DNA of 64,000 nucleotides, from NCBI RefSeq assembly GCF_000330885.1, contig NC_020059.1:106001-170000 (forward strand), given 5' to 3'. Within the stretch, counting starts at the first letter, position 1. Every line of letters begins with the position of its first letter. Below are positions 37,454 to 46,408 of this stretch, in pieces. The notes below the pieces were generated by a model. The model was not told the DNA's origin and made no database searches. It worked only from the letters and a program-made list of their open reading frames with translations. The DNA is from Rhizobium tropici CIAT 899. Its GTDB lineage: Bacteria; Pseudomonadota; Alphaproteobacteria; Rhizobiales; Rhizobiaceae. Both the position numbers and the translations under genes were made by a program.

Positions 37454-38611
37454 TCAGATTGAATGCCGGCGGGAGCGCGTCCGCTGATCGAGGTCGAATA
37501 CCTTCAACCCGTCCTCGGCGCTTGGCGGTATGCGCCAATCCTCGGCGACCAGCGCCTTGCGGGCATCGCGCAAGCCGGCCTCCCAATGCTCGTGCATGGA
37601 CAGCGCCGAAAACTCGTAATCCTTCGAATGCGACCGGAATTGCTTGTTGCGGTAGATCAGGTGGATGATGGTGACGCCGTAATCGGAGCAATGCTGCTCC
37701 AGCTTCTTGATCTCCGGATCGGCTTTAGCCTCTTCGGGAAGGCGGGCATAGAGCTCCGATATTGCGCGCCGCAGGCGATGGCGTTCCAGAAAGAGATCTG
37801 TGTTGAGCCGGGTGCGGCTCGAATAGGTGATGTCCTTGCGCCGCTCCTCGACCTCTTCCAGATCCTGCGGCAGCGGCCCGACGGCGCTGAAGAGATCGAC
37901 CTGAAAGACGACCGTATCGATATCGGCGCCATTGCGCAGCACGTAGCTGAGCGGTGTGTTCGAGACGAGGCCACCGTCCCAGTAGTGCTCGTTGCCGATC
38001 TTGACCGCTGGAAAACCCGGCGGCAACGCGCCGCTCGCCATCACGTGCTCGGGTCCGATCTTGATCTCCTTGTTGTCGAAAAAGGCAAAATTGCCGGTGC
38101 GCACATTGACGGCGCCGAGGCTCAAACGCACCGGGCCATGGTTGATTCGGTCGAAATCGACGTGATCGAGCAGCGTCTGGCGCAATTGCTCGGTATCGTA
38201 GACACTGGTCGCGCCCGCCGAGCCGCGCGTCTGGAACCATGCCGGGAGCTGCCACGGGGAAAAGAAGCCGGGCACGCCGAAGGTCGATACCCACCAGCTG
38301 CTGACCGAGCGATAGAAAGGGTTGGTCTCGCGGCGATCTTCCATCAGTAGATCGACGGGGAGATGCACGGTCACATTGTTCCAAAAGGAGCTCAGCGCCT
38401 TGAGCCGTTCGCCGGGCACGTTGCCGGCCATGATCGAGGCATTGATCGCGCCGATCGAGATGCCTGCGATCCAGTCCGGCTCGATATTCTGTTCTCTAAG
38501 CGCCTGAAAGGCACCCGCCTGATAGGAGCCGAGCGCGCCGCCGCCTTGGAGCACGAAGACCTTCTGCGCATAGGCTGACGCGGGATTGGTGAGCGGAGCT
38601 GCAATATTCAT
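37454..38611 (-). CDS. Patatin-like phospholipase
   Basis: 385 residues. The oxyanion loop KVFVLQGGGALGSYQAGAFQ, the nucleophile GISIGAINASIMAGN (Ser in GISIG) and the catalytic Asp in the patatin dyad DGGLVSNTPLSYVL are all present in order. A C-terminal DUF3734-like region with RRAISELYARLPEEAKAD follows. Bacterial patatins hydrolyse membrane lipids; no signal peptide is seen, so it is probably cytoplasmic. ATG 38611 is chosen because family members start near the Leu-Gln-Gly-Gly-Gly loop; another Met lies 7 codons upstream. It may end at the cycM terminator region. Confidence 0.93.
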   Translation of the reverse strand: MNIAAPLTNPASAYAQKVFVLQGGGALGSYQAGAFQALREQNIEPDWIAGISIGAINASIMAGNVPGERLKALSSFWNNVTVHLPVDLLMEDRRETNPFYRSVSSWWVSTFGVPGFFSPWQLPAWFQTRGSAGATSVYDTEQLRQTLLDHVDFDRINHGPVRLSLGAVNVRTGNFAFFDNKEIKIGPEHVMASGALPPGFPAVKIGNEHYWDGGLVSNTPLSYVLRNGADIDTVVFQVDLFSAVGPLPQDLEEVEERRKDITYSSRTRLNTDLFLERHRLRRAISELYARLPEEAKADPEIKKLEQHCSDYGVTIIHLIYRNKQFRSHSKDYEFSALSMHEHWEAGLRDARKALVAEDWRIPPSAEDGLKVFDLDQRTRSRRHSI

Positions 38612-38732
38612 GTGCCATCCTTTGCTGCGCACTGGGTGGGAAGGCCGGGATGCGCAAAATATATGACCATTTTCCTGCCTGCTTCTCCGAAAGCGGAGAG
38701 ATGCCGTTACGATCGGCGGGTTTCGGCCTCGG

Positions 38733-39677
38733 TTATCCGAGCAGATAGGCCCAGAGCGATACCGAGAATGCGCCGAGCGCTGTCGTCAAGGTAATCGTCG
38801 AGGCCGCGAGACTGTGGCCCACGCCGAAGCGATTGGCAATCAGCCAGGCGTTCACACCTGTAGGAACAGCGGCCGTGAGAACGAGTGCGGCCCGCCATTC
38901 CGGGCTCAGGCCGAGAAGAAGTCCGGCAGCCAGCACGCAGGCCGGCAGCAGAAAAAGCTTGAAGGCGGCAATGACGCTGGTGACGCCGAGATTGCCCGAC
39001 AGCCCATATTGACGCAGCGCCATTCCGAGCGAGATCAGCGCAGCTGGGCCGGCGATGTTGGCGATGTTGTCGACGACCGTGCCAAGCGTTGCGGGGATGG
39101 GAAGGCCGGTCATGTGGACGATAAGACCGCAGAAAAGCCCGATGACGAGCGGATTGCGCAGGAGATTGCTGCCGACCTGACGCAGCAACTCGCCGGTGCT
39201 GCGGCCGGCGCCGGCATTCTCCTTGCGCTCGGCCTGCTCCATCAGCAGCGTGCCTGCGATCATCATCGTTGGGAGATGCACGGCGATCAGGATCGACATC
39301 GCCATGACGCCGTCAGGCCCTACCGTGCGCCCGACCAGCGGAAGGCCGATGAAGATCGTATTGGCAAACGCCGAGGAAACACCGGCGAGCACGCCGATGC
39401 GCGCATCCCGCCCGAAGAGCCGCGTTGCGACGATATGGCCGGCAGTCCAGGTGATGGCGACGCCGGAGAAATAGGCGATCCACAATCGAAACGGCGAAGC
39501 ACCACGAAAATCCGCTTCGGCAATGGTCCGGAACAGCAGGAGCGGCACCGCGACCTTGAAGACGAACTCGCTCATGGCCTCACCGACATCGGTTTTCAGC
39601 AAACCCGTGCGCACAATGACCCAGCCGACGAGAATGAGCAGGAAGACGGGAAGAACGTCTATGAGGATTTCGGACAC
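38733..39677 (-). CDS. AEC family transporter (auxin efflux carrier type)
   Basis: 314 residues with about ten helices. DVLPVFLLILVGWVIVRTGL is the first helix, FVFKVAVPLLLFRTIAEADF the conserved P-x-x-L-L region, and FANTIFIGLPLVGRTVGPDG the typical Asn-Pro-x-x segment. Members move small carboxylates or auxin-like acids; the substrate is unknown. Start is taken as GTG 39677 because homologues begin just before this first helix. The frame is open for 86 codons upstream, but that part overlaps the candidate structured RNA and looks non-coding. Confidence 0.85.
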   Translation of the reverse strand: MSEILIDVLPVFLLILVGWVIVRTGLLKTDVGEAMSEFVFKVAVPLLLFRTIAEADFRGASPFRLWIAYFSGVAITWTAGHIVATRLFGRDARIGVLAGVSSAFANTIFIGLPLVGRTVGPDGVMAMSILIAVHLPTMMIAGTLLMEQAERKENAGAGRSTGELLRQVGSNLLRNPLVIGLFCGLIVHMTGLPIPATLGTVVDNIANIAGPAALISLGMALRQYGLSGNLGVTSVIAAFKLFLLPACVLAAGLLLGLSPEWRAALVLTAAVPTGVNAWLIANRFGVGHSLAASTITLTTALGAFSVSLWAYLLG

Positions 39678-39754
39678 GCGGGTATGAAGCTCGTGATTTC
39701 GAGGAATTGGACCCGAAACTTGTAGCAGCTTGCCCGGGGCTGGAAACCCGCAAA

Positions 39755-39935
39755 ACAAAAAAAGCGGGCTTGGCCCGCTCTTGTCGATCTCGCCCCGGTG
39801 AGGAGGTCCCCCCGGTGCACATGCCGCCAGTTCATCCGTGGTCGGCCCGCGTACCGGTGAGGCGGAAGGCATCATTCCTTCCCAAACTGGCTCGGAAGTC
39901 TTTCGAGCTTCCCATCCCAGTCGCGTGATAAGCAT
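39755..39935 (-). ncRNA. Candidate structured small RNA or terminator-ended leader
   Basis: On the reverse strand this about 180-nt stretch is rich in stems: GGAAG/CTTCC, GCCAGTT with AACTGGC (7 bp, enclosing), GGAAGG/CCTTCC with loop AATGATG, CCGGT/ACCGG. It ends in a perfect intrinsic terminator AGCGGGC-CAA-GCCCGCT (39763-39779) followed by seven T or more (39755-39762). A CCTCCTC anti-Shine-Dalgarno-like motif is present near the 3' part. It is upstream of the AEC gene (79 bp between), so it could also be a riboswitch-type leader. I do not recognise a named family. The 5' end is not fixed. Confidence 0.5.
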
Positions 39936-40071
39936 TTAAAGATAGAAAGTGACAGGCAAATGACTGATTGCAAGCAAGTTGGCCGCGTTGGCGCGGATTT
40001 TTCTTTAAAACTTCAGAAAAACCGATAATACCGGATACCGGCTATCACCAGGATCCGGGACCCTCCTATAG

Positions 40072-41064
40072 ATGACTCGCTTCGATGTACTGACCGTCGG
40101 CAATGCTATCGTCGACATTATCGCCCGTTGCGACGATCAGTTTCTGATCGAAAACAACATCACCAAAGCCGCGATGAACCTCATAGACGCCGAGCGCGCG
40201 GAGCTTCTCTATTCGCGCATGGGCCCGGCTCTGGAAGCCTCCGGCGGAAGCGCCGGCAACACGGCGGCCGGTGTCGCGAATTTCGGCGGCAAGGCTGCCT
40301 ATTTCGGCAAGGTTGCCGAAGACCAGCTCGGCCAGATCTTCGCCCATGATATCCGCGCCCAGGGCGTTCATTACGAAACCAAGGCGAAGGGCACCTTCCC
40401 TCCAACAGCCCGTTCGATGATCTTCGTCACCGAGGATGGCGAGCGCTCCATGAACACCTATCTCGGCGCCTGCGTCGAGCTGGGTCCCGAGGATGTCGAG
40501 GAAGACGTCGTTGCCGATGCAAAGGTAACCTATTTCGAGGGCTATCTCTGGGATCCGCCACGCGCCAAGGAAGCGATCCGCGAATGCGCCCGCATTGCTC
40601 ATACCAATGGCCGGGAAATGTCGATGACGCTCTCCGACAGCTTCTGTGTCGGCCGCTACCGCCATGAGTTCCTCGACCTCATGCGCTCCGGCACCGTCGA
40701 TATCGTCTTCGCCAATCGTGACGAAGCCCTCTCGCTCTACGAGACCGACGACTTTGAAAAGGCGCTGACTCTGATCGCAGCCGATTGCAAGATCGCCGCC
40801 GTGACGACGGGCAAGGATGGCGCCGTCGTCGTGCGCGGCAATGAGCGCTATGTCGTCGATGCCCATCCGATCGAGGAGCGTGTCGACACGACCGGTGCAG
40901 GCGATCTTTTCGCTGCGGGCTTCCTCTTCGGCTACACGCAGGGCCGTGGTCTGGAAGACTGCGCCAAGCTCGGCAATCTCGCGGCTGCCATCGTCATCGA
41001 GCAGATCGGCCCGCGGCCGATGCGGTCGCTGTCGGAAGCCGCCAAGGAATTCGGGCTTCTCTGA
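40072..41064 (+). CDS. PfkB family kinase, likely adenosine kinase
   Basis: 330 residues of the PfkB family. The N-terminal RFDVLTVGNAIVDIIARCDD and ASGGSAGNTAAGVANFGGKA are family signature 1 regions. RVDTTGAGDLFAAGFLFGYTQ (shown as DTTGAGDLFAAGFL) holds the catalytic Asp of signature 2. The GERSMNTYLGACVELGPEDV loop is typical of the alphaproteobacterial adenosine kinase-like group. It probably phosphorylates adenosine to AMP using ATP; a different sugar or nucleoside substrate is possible. A terminator follows. Confidence 0.88.
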   Translation: MTRFDVLTVGNAIVDIIARCDDQFLIENNITKAAMNLIDAERAELLYSRMGPALEASGGSAGNTAAGVANFGGKAAYFGKVAEDQLGQIFAHDIRAQGVHYETKAKGTFPPTARSMIFVTEDGERSMNTYLGACVELGPEDVEEDVVADAKVTYFEGYLWDPPRAKEAIRECARIAHTNGREMSMTLSDSFCVGRYRHEFLDLMRSGTVDIVFANRDEALSLYETDDFEKALTLIAADCKIAAVTTGKDGAVVVRGNERYVVDAHPIEERVDTTGAGDLFAAGFLFGYTQGRGLEDCAKLGNLAAAIVIEQIGPRPMRSLSEAAKEFGLL

Positions 41065-41092
41065 CTGAGCCTGTCCCTGTCAGCAATCATCG

Positions 41093-41124
41093 AAGCCGCC
41101 TTCGGCAGATCGCAGGGGCGGCTT
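41093..41124 (+). terminator. Intrinsic terminator after the PfkB gene
   Basis: AAGCCGCC (41093-41100) pairs with GGCGGCTT (41117-41124) and is followed by TGCTATA. T-run is short; moderately good. It also faces the convergent CadD-like gene. Confidence 0.6.
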
Positions 41125-41150
41125 TGCTATAAAGTGCCGAAGCAAGCTCA

Positions 41151-41759
41151 TCACCGAAAGAGCGTTACGGTTCCCGCCTCATAGAGGATGAGGATGCCGA
41201 GCGCGATCAGCACGAAGGGCACGACCCTGTGCCCATGTCGCCTGATCGGTGCGCCGAGCTTCGGATGATTGACGAGAGAATGTGCCGAGCCCAGCCAGAC
41301 TGCCGTCAGCACTGCGAAGATGCAGCCGATGGCCAAAACCTCATAGGCGGAGCGCGTCGCAAAGAGAGGCGTATAGACGCTGATATTGTCGCCGCCATTG
41401 GCGATCGTTACCAAGGCGATCGCCACGATGTTTCCATGTCCTGCCGAGGCCTTGGCGTGATCTTGCGGATTGTCGCCGGCCTCCCCGCCGTTCCAGAGCT
41501 CCCATAGCCTGCTGAGGCCGAAATAGATCGGCGCAAGGCCGAGCAGGCCGATATAGGCGGCGGGAATGACGAGAGCGAGCAATGAGGCAATGGCGCTGAC
41601 GCCGTAAAGAACGCCGATACCGAGATATTGGCCTATGATGATCTGCCTCAATCGGAACTTCGGATCGGCAAAGAAGCCGAGAAGCACGAAAATATCGTCT
41701 ATGTTCGTCGATGTGAACGTAACGATTGCCACGCCAAGAACGCCGAGCACATACGCCAA
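41151..41759 (-). CDS. CadD-like cadmium resistance transporter family protein
   Basis: 202 residues, five to six hydrophobic helices. VLGVLGVAIVTFTSTNIDDI contains the family motif with two acidic residues, followed by FVLLGFFADPK. A second similar region is VAIALVTIANGGDNISVYTP. These two acidic helices are typical of the CadD family. Metal specificity is inferred only by family; Cd or other divalent ions are possible. A His/Gln/Asp-rich linker (NPQDHAKASAGHGN) between helices could bind metal. Monocistronic and convergent to the PfkB gene. Confidence 0.82.
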   Translation of the reverse strand: MAYVLGVLGVAIVTFTSTNIDDIFVLLGFFADPKFRLRQIIIGQYLGIGVLYGVSAIASLLALVIPAAYIGLLGLAPIYFGLSRLWELWNGGEAGDNPQDHAKASAGHGNIVAIALVTIANGGDNISVYTPLFATRSAYEVLAIGCIFAVLTAVWLGSAHSLVNHPKLGAPIRRHGHRVVPFVLIALGILILYEAGTVTLFR

Positions 41760-41846
41760 GATAACCGGTCTCCGTTTTTCATACCGGATACATCATTGTG
41801 CCGGAAAGTCGCACCATCGCCTATGTGTGAAAAGCCAAGGAGTGCG

Positions 41847-42386
41847 TTACTTGAAGGCCTCGCCGGGATAGGCACCCCAGATTTCCGATTGCGCCACCCA
41901 GCCTTCGGTGCCGTCGGCGGTAACGAGGCACCAGTCGCCCGTGCACTCCTTGACACTCATCATCACGCCGGGCTGAAGCTTGGCGATGACGGCGGCGGAT
42001 GGCTGGGATTCGCGGCGCATGTTGACGAAGACGGCCTTGCCCTTGCCTTTCATCCAGGGTGCGGCGATCGCCGAGCGCTGGCCCGACAGCAGCGACTGGT
42101 TGACCCAGCCCTCGGTGCCGTCGGCATCGCGTACACGCCGCCAATTATCGTATTCCTGAATGATTTCGACCGGCAGGCCCTGCTTGAGATAAAGCCATGA
42201 TACGGCGTAATCCGCGCTCGGCCCGATGCGCAGGTTGACCCGCTTCGATTTCAGCGTGACGAAGCGCGGCAGCGGCAAGCCGCTCGGCCCTTTGGCGGCC
42301 TGGGCGACGGCAATATCGGCCGACACAGCGGCCATCATCAGGCCGATTGCGAAAATGGCGCAGGACTTCAAGACATTGCCATGCAT
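41847..42386 (-). CDS. Secreted protein with two SH3-like domains
   Basis: 179 residues. A signal peptide (MHGNVLKSCAIFAIGLMMAA, ending near VAQA) precedes two bacterial SH3-like domains, the first with VNLRIGPSADYAVSWLYLKQ and the second with VFVNMRRESQPSAAVIAKLQ. Each ends with a G-T-E-G-W-V type segment (DADGTEGWVNQS and DGTEGWVAQSEIW). Such proteins are usually periplasmic and bind peptidoglycan or ligands. Divergent from the downstream dehydrogenase gene. Confidence 0.85.
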   Translation of the reverse strand: MHGNVLKSCAIFAIGLMMAAVSADIAVAQAAKGPSGLPLPRFVTLKSKRVNLRIGPSADYAVSWLYLKQGLPVEIIQEYDNWRRVRDADGTEGWVNQSLLSGQRSAIAAPWMKGKGKAVFVNMRRESQPSAAVIAKLQPGVMMSVKECTGDWCLVTADGTEGWVAQSEIWGAYPGEAFK

Positions 42387-42576
42387 GGGAGTTCCGTTCG
42401 TTCGTCATGACAAAGGCGCCATTCCGGCGACCTTTCGCTCCGGTGAGCGGCAAATCCTCGGATCGCGTCAGCGAGTTTTGTTTGTCTTCGCCTGCGGGTC
42501 TGGTAGAAATGCCCGGAACGGGAAAATTATCCTGCTTCTTGGTTAAGAACATCTGAACAAGGCATCGCCGCTCGCC

Positions 42577-43578
42577 ATGACGACGAAGAAAAAACCGAAG
42601 GTCTACGTCACGCGCAAACTGCCTGACGCGGTGGAGACGCGCATGCGCGAACTCTTCGATGCCGAGCTCAACATCGATGATCGCCCGCGCACCAAGGATG
42701 AGCTTATCCAGGCCGTCCGCTCGGCAGACGTGCTGGTGCCGACTGTCACCGACCGCATCGATGCCGAGATCATCGATGAAGCCGGCCCGCAGATGAAGCT
42801 GATCGCCAGCTTCTCAAACGGCACGGATCATATCGATGTGGAGGCAGCCGCCCGCCGCGGCATCACAGTCACCAATACGCCCAATGTGTTGACCGAAGAC
42901 ACCGCCGATATGACCATGGCGCTCATCCTCGCTGTGCCGCGGCGACTGGCGGAAGGTGCGCGCGTGCTGACCGACAACCCCGGCGAATGGGCCGGATGGT
43001 CGCCCACCTGGATGCTCGGCCGCCGCATCCACGGCAAGCGCATCGGCATCGTCGGCATGGGGCGGATCGGCACGGCCGTTGCCCGCCGCGCCAAGGCTTT
43101 CGGTCTGTCGATCCATTATCACAATCGCAAGCGCGTCAATCCGGCGACTGAGGACGAGCTGGAGGCGACCTATTGGGACAGCCTCGACCAGATGCTCGCC
43201 CGCGTCGATATCGTCTCGGTCAATTGCCCGTCGACGCCGGCCACCTATCATCTGATCTCGGCCCGCCGCCTGGCGCTGCTGCAGCCGACGAGCTACATCG
43301 TCAACACGGCGCGCGGCGATGTTATCGACGAAGCGGCGCTGATCAAGATCCTGCGCGAGGGCAAGATCGCCGGCGCCGGCCTCGACGTGTTCGAGAACGA
43401 ACCATCAGTCAATCCGAAGTTGGTGAAGCTCGCCAATGAGGGCAAGGTGGTGATCCTGCCGCATATGAGTTCGGCCACGCTGGAGGGCCGAATCGACATG
43501 GGCGACAAGGTCATCATCAACATCCGCACCTTCATCGACGGCCATCGCCCACCCAATCGTGTGCTGCCCTTTCGATGA
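42577..43578 (+). CDS. D-2-hydroxyacid dehydrogenase (glyoxylate/hydroxypyruvate reductase type)
   Basis: 333 residues. The NAD-binding domain has IGIVGMGRIGTAVARRAKAF. The catalytic triad is visible as Arg in NTARGDVIDEAALI (also SFSNGTDHIDVEAAARRGI near the front), Glu in DVFENEPSVNPKL and His in VILPHMSSATLEGR. The substrate is probably glyoxylate, hydroxypyruvate or glycerate by family, but this cannot be decided. ATG 42577 is the family start (TTKKKPKVYVTRKLPDAVE). Confidence 0.92.
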   Translation: MTTKKKPKVYVTRKLPDAVETRMRELFDAELNIDDRPRTKDELIQAVRSADVLVPTVTDRIDAEIIDEAGPQMKLIASFSNGTDHIDVEAAARRGITVTNTPNVLTEDTADMTMALILAVPRRLAEGARVLTDNPGEWAGWSPTWMLGRRIHGKRIGIVGMGRIGTAVARRAKAFGLSIHYHNRKRVNPATEDELEATYWDSLDQMLARVDIVSVNCPSTPATYHLISARRLALLQPTSYIVNTARGDVIDEAALIKILREGKIAGAGLDVFENEPSVNPKLVKLANEGKVVILPHMSSATLEGRIDMGDKVIINIRTFIDGHRPPNRVLPFR

Positions 43579-43719
43579 CGGAAGCATGCTGATTCGCCCG
43601 CTGAAACGGGGCTGAATACCCGGCTGCAAATTTGATCTCACTTCCCTCTCGCCGGTCATGTCCATGTCACAAAGCCGGCCCAGAGGTGACCACAACACAA
43701 ATCAGGAAGGGCGGAAATC

Positions 43720-45033
43720 ATGGCGCGCGCGCTGCCGCATGAGCGGATTCAATATGTGGTCGAGGGCGGCTTCAAGCTGTCGGGAGAGATCGAACCGAGC
43801 GGCAACAAGAATGCCGCATTGCCGATCATCGCCGCATCGCTTCTGACCGATCAGCGCGTCGAGCTCAGCAACGTGCCGCGCATTCGCGATGTCGAGGCGC
43901 TGGTGGAGCTGATCCAGTCCGTCGGCGCCAAGGTGCGCTGGCTCGGCCGCAACGAGCTTGAAATCGAGGCGCGCGAGCTTCGCCCCGCGAATCTCGATCC
44001 CGATCTCTGCGCCCGCATCCGCGCTTCCATCCTGCTCGCTGGCCCGATGCTGGCACGCTGCGGCGAGATCACCCTGCCGCCGCCCGGCGGCGACGTTATC
44101 GGCCGCCGGCGCGTCGATACGCATTTCCTGGCGCTGGAACAGCTCGGCGCGAGGATCGAGGTCAACAGCGTCTACAGCTTCCGCACGGAAGGGCTGCGCG
44201 GCGCCGATGTCTTTCTCGACGAACCCTCCGTGACGGCGACAGAAAATGCGCTTTGCGCCGCGGTTTTCGCTGAGGGAACGACGATCTTGCGCAATTGCGC
44301 TTCCGAGCCGCATGTCCAGGATCTCGCGCGGTTCCTGATTGCCATGGGCGCGCGGATCGAGGGTGTCGGCACGAATATGATGACCATCCACGGCGGCCAG
44401 CGGCTCGGCGGTGCATCGCATCGCATCGGCCCTGATCACAATGAGGTCGGCTCCCTGATCGGCCTTGCCGCCGTCACCGGCTCGGAAATCACCATCCGCC
44501 GCGCTGGCGTCGAGCATCTGCGCTCCACGCTGATGACCTTCGAGCGTTTGGGCATACGCTGCCAGATCGACGGCGATGATCTCATCATCCGCTCCGGTCA
44601 GGAGATGAAGATCCAGCCCGATTTCGGCGGCCATATACCGAAGATCGAGGATCAGCCCTGGCCTGCCTTCCCGGCCGACACCATGTCGATCGCCATCGTC
44701 ACCGCCTCGCAATGCGATGGCGTCGTGCTGATGTTCGAGAAAATGTTCGAAAGCCGCATGTTCTTCGTCGACAAGCTGATCGCCATGGGCGCCCGCATCG
44801 TGCTGTGCGATCCGCATCGCGCCATCGTCGCCGGCCCGTCCAAGCTGCGCGCCGCCCAGCTCGAAAGCCCGGACATTCGCGCCGGCATGGCGATGCTGAT
44901 CGCAGCCATGTGCGCCGAAGGAACGAGCGTCATCAACAATGCCCAGCAGATCGAGCGTGGCTATGAGCGCATCGAGGAGCGGTTGAATGCCATGGGTGCG
45001 CGCATTACCCGCATTCCGCCGCGGGAAGCGTGA
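43720..45033 (+). CDS. UDP-GlcNAc 1-carboxyvinyltransferase paralogue (MurA-like, Cys-to-Asp)
   Basis: 437 residues of the MurA/AroA EPT fold. The N-terminal catalytic Lys is in EPSGNKNAALPIIAASLL (K30). The active-site loop is PPPGGDVIGRRRVDTHFLAL: D125 occupies the place of Cys115 of E. coli MurA, the residue alkylated by fosfomycin. The catalytic Asp region (PAFPADTMSIAIV) is conserved. It likely transfers enolpyruvyl from PEP to UDP-GlcNAc or a related sugar. The standard MurA of rhizobia has a different N-terminus, so this is probably a second copy. ATG 43720 is preceded by GGAAGGGCGG. The gene stands alone. Confidence 0.85.
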   Translation: MARALPHERIQYVVEGGFKLSGEIEPSGNKNAALPIIAASLLTDQRVELSNVPRIRDVEALVELIQSVGAKVRWLGRNELEIEARELRPANLDPDLCARIRASILLAGPMLARCGEITLPPPGGDVIGRRRVDTHFLALEQLGARIEVNSVYSFRTEGLRGADVFLDEPSVTATENALCAAVFAEGTTILRNCASEPHVQDLARFLIAMGARIEGVGTNMMTIHGGQRLGGASHRIGPDHNEVGSLIGLAAVTGSEITIRRAGVEHLRSTLMTFERLGIRCQIDGDDLIIRSGQEMKIQPDFGGHIPKIEDQPWPAFPADTMSIAIVTASQCDGVVLMFEKMFESRMFFVDKLIAMGARIVLCDPHRAIVAGPSKLRAAQLESPDIRAGMAMLIAAMCAEGTSVINNAQQIERGYERIEERLNAMGARITRIPPREA

Positions 45034-45060
45034 CGGCTCCGTCCACCGGCTGAGGATGCG

Positions 45061-45540
45061 CTAGGCAATCGGCTTGCGCATCTCGATCGATGTCGTCCGA
45101 TCGAAACCGGCATGGCGATTTTCGGCCGTCTTCTGAAAGCCCCAGGCGGCGAAGGTAGCATGGTTGTCGACCAGCTCGATCCGCGTTTCCAGCCGCAAGC
45201 TCTTGAGCCCAAGCTCTCGCGCCGTTGTCTCAGCCATGCGCAGCAGCAGCTTGCCGATACCTTTACCCTGCGCTGCCGGCAGCACGGCAAGCTTGCCGAC
45301 GTAAAGGCTTTCCACTTCCGGTCGGCAGAAAATGCAGCCGACCGGTTGCTCACCATCGAGTGCGGCATAAGCGATCTCGCTAAGTGCCTTCGCTTTCAGC
45401 GTTTCGGATGTCAGCGCCAGCGCCGAAGAGGGCGGAATAATGCGTCCGTTCATATAGGCAAAGGACGACAGGATGAGATCCAGCAACACATCCCACCGAT
45501 CGAAGCCGTCAGCGAGGCGACGAAGCGCAATATCGCTCAT
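45061..45540 (-). CDS. GNAT family N-acetyltransferase
   Basis: 159 residues. The acetyl-CoA site is LYVGKLAVLPAAQGKGIGKL with the Q-G-K-G-I-G loop, followed by LLLRMAETTARELGLKSLRL. NHATFAAWGFQKTAENRHAG is the C-terminal strand region with the conserved Asn/Phe-Tyr-type segment. Substrate is unknown. Its ATG overlaps the moeB stop by 4 bp, so the two genes are cotranscribed. Confidence 0.87.
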   Translation of the reverse strand: MSDIALRRLADGFDRWDVLLDLILSSFAYMNGRIIPPSSALALTSETLKAKALSEIAYAALDGEQPVGCIFCRPEVESLYVGKLAVLPAAQGKGIGKLLLRMAETTARELGLKSLRLETRIELVDNHATFAAWGFQKTAENRHAGFDRTTSIEMRKPIA

Positions 45541-46307
45541 TCGGCAGCAACCCGGGCGCGTTTGCAGCGATACCGTACGGTTTCGAAGCGTGAGGAAAGC
45601 CCATCATAGAGCAGCAGGCGGCCGATCAGCGGCTCGCCGATGCCTGTGATAAGCTTGATCGCCTCCATCGCCATGAGCGTGCCGATGACGCCTGTCAGGG
45701 CGCCGATGATTCCCGCCTCCGCGCAGCTCGGAATCAGGCTCTCCGGCGGTGGTGCCGGGAAGAGATCGCGATAGCGCGGATTGAGGTTGCCATCCGCGTC
45801 GCTTTCGTAAGGCTTCAACGTCGTCACGGACCCGTCGAATCTTCCGACAGCGCCGGTCACCAGCGGCAAGAGTGCTGCTTCGGTCGCATCGGCAGCCGCA
45901 TAGCGCGTGTCGAAATTGTCGGAGCCGTCGATGACGAGATCGAAGCCGGGAAGGTGCCGCGTGGCGGTATCGGCGCTGAACCGCTCCTCGAAGCGGATGA
46001 CGCGAACATGCGGGTTCAGCCGCGCGATGGCGTCTGCAGCGCTCTGCGTCTTCATTTCGCCGATCGTGCCGGTATCGTGAATCACTTGGCGTTGCAGGTT
46101 GGACAGCGAAACGCGGTCGTCATCGGCAATGCCGAGCGTACCGACACCGGCGGCGGCGAGATATTGCAGCACCGGCGCACCAAGTCCGCCGGCGCCGATG
46201 ACAAGCACGCGGGCCGCCTTCAATTTTTGCTGGCCGGCACCGCCGACCTCCGGCAGGAGGATATGGCGGTGATAGCGGGCGATTTCGTCTGAGGTCAAAG
46301 GATCCAT
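45537..46307 (-). CDS. moeB: HesA/MoeB/ThiF family adenylyltransferase
   Basis: 256 residues. It activates the C-terminal Gly of a ubiquitin-like sulfur carrier (MoaD or ThiS) with ATP. Visible motifs: start IARYHRHILLPEVGGAGQQK, nucleotide site VLVIGAGGLGAPVLQYLAAAG, Arg finger VSLSNLQRQVIHDTGTIGEM and catalytic region PSCAEAGIIGALTGVIGTLM (E1 Cys). Length and motifs fit MoeB; ThiF cannot be excluded. It follows recF after two palindromic repeats. Confidence 0.9.
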   Translation of the reverse strand: MDPLTSDEIARYHRHILLPEVGGAGQQKLKAARVLVIGAGGLGAPVLQYLAAAGVGTLGIADDDRVSLSNLQRQVIHDTGTIGEMKTQSAADAIARLNPHVRVIRFEERFSADTATRHLPGFDLVIDGSDNFDTRYAAADATEAALLPLVTGAVGRFDGSVTTLKPYESDADGNLNPRYRDLFPAPPPESLIPSCAEAGIIGALTGVIGTLMAMEAIKLITGIGEPLIGRLLLYDGLSSRFETVRYRCKRARVAAE

Positions 46308-46344
46308 GTGCTGGAGTTTAGCACAATCGCGGTGAAGGAGGCGC

Positions 46345-46396
46345 TAGAGCCGGATGATTTTAGGTCTATTCGACCTAAAATCTGAATCCGGCTCTA
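46345..46396. repeat. Palindromic repeat element A
   Basis: TAGAGCCGG (46345-46353) and CCGGCTCTA (46388-46396) flank an inner pair TTTTAGGTC/GACCTAAAA, giving a nearly complete 52-bp hairpin. It is one of the dispersed Rhizobium repeats between genes. Confidence 0.9.
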
Positions 46397-46408
46397 CAAT
46401 CAAATAAG

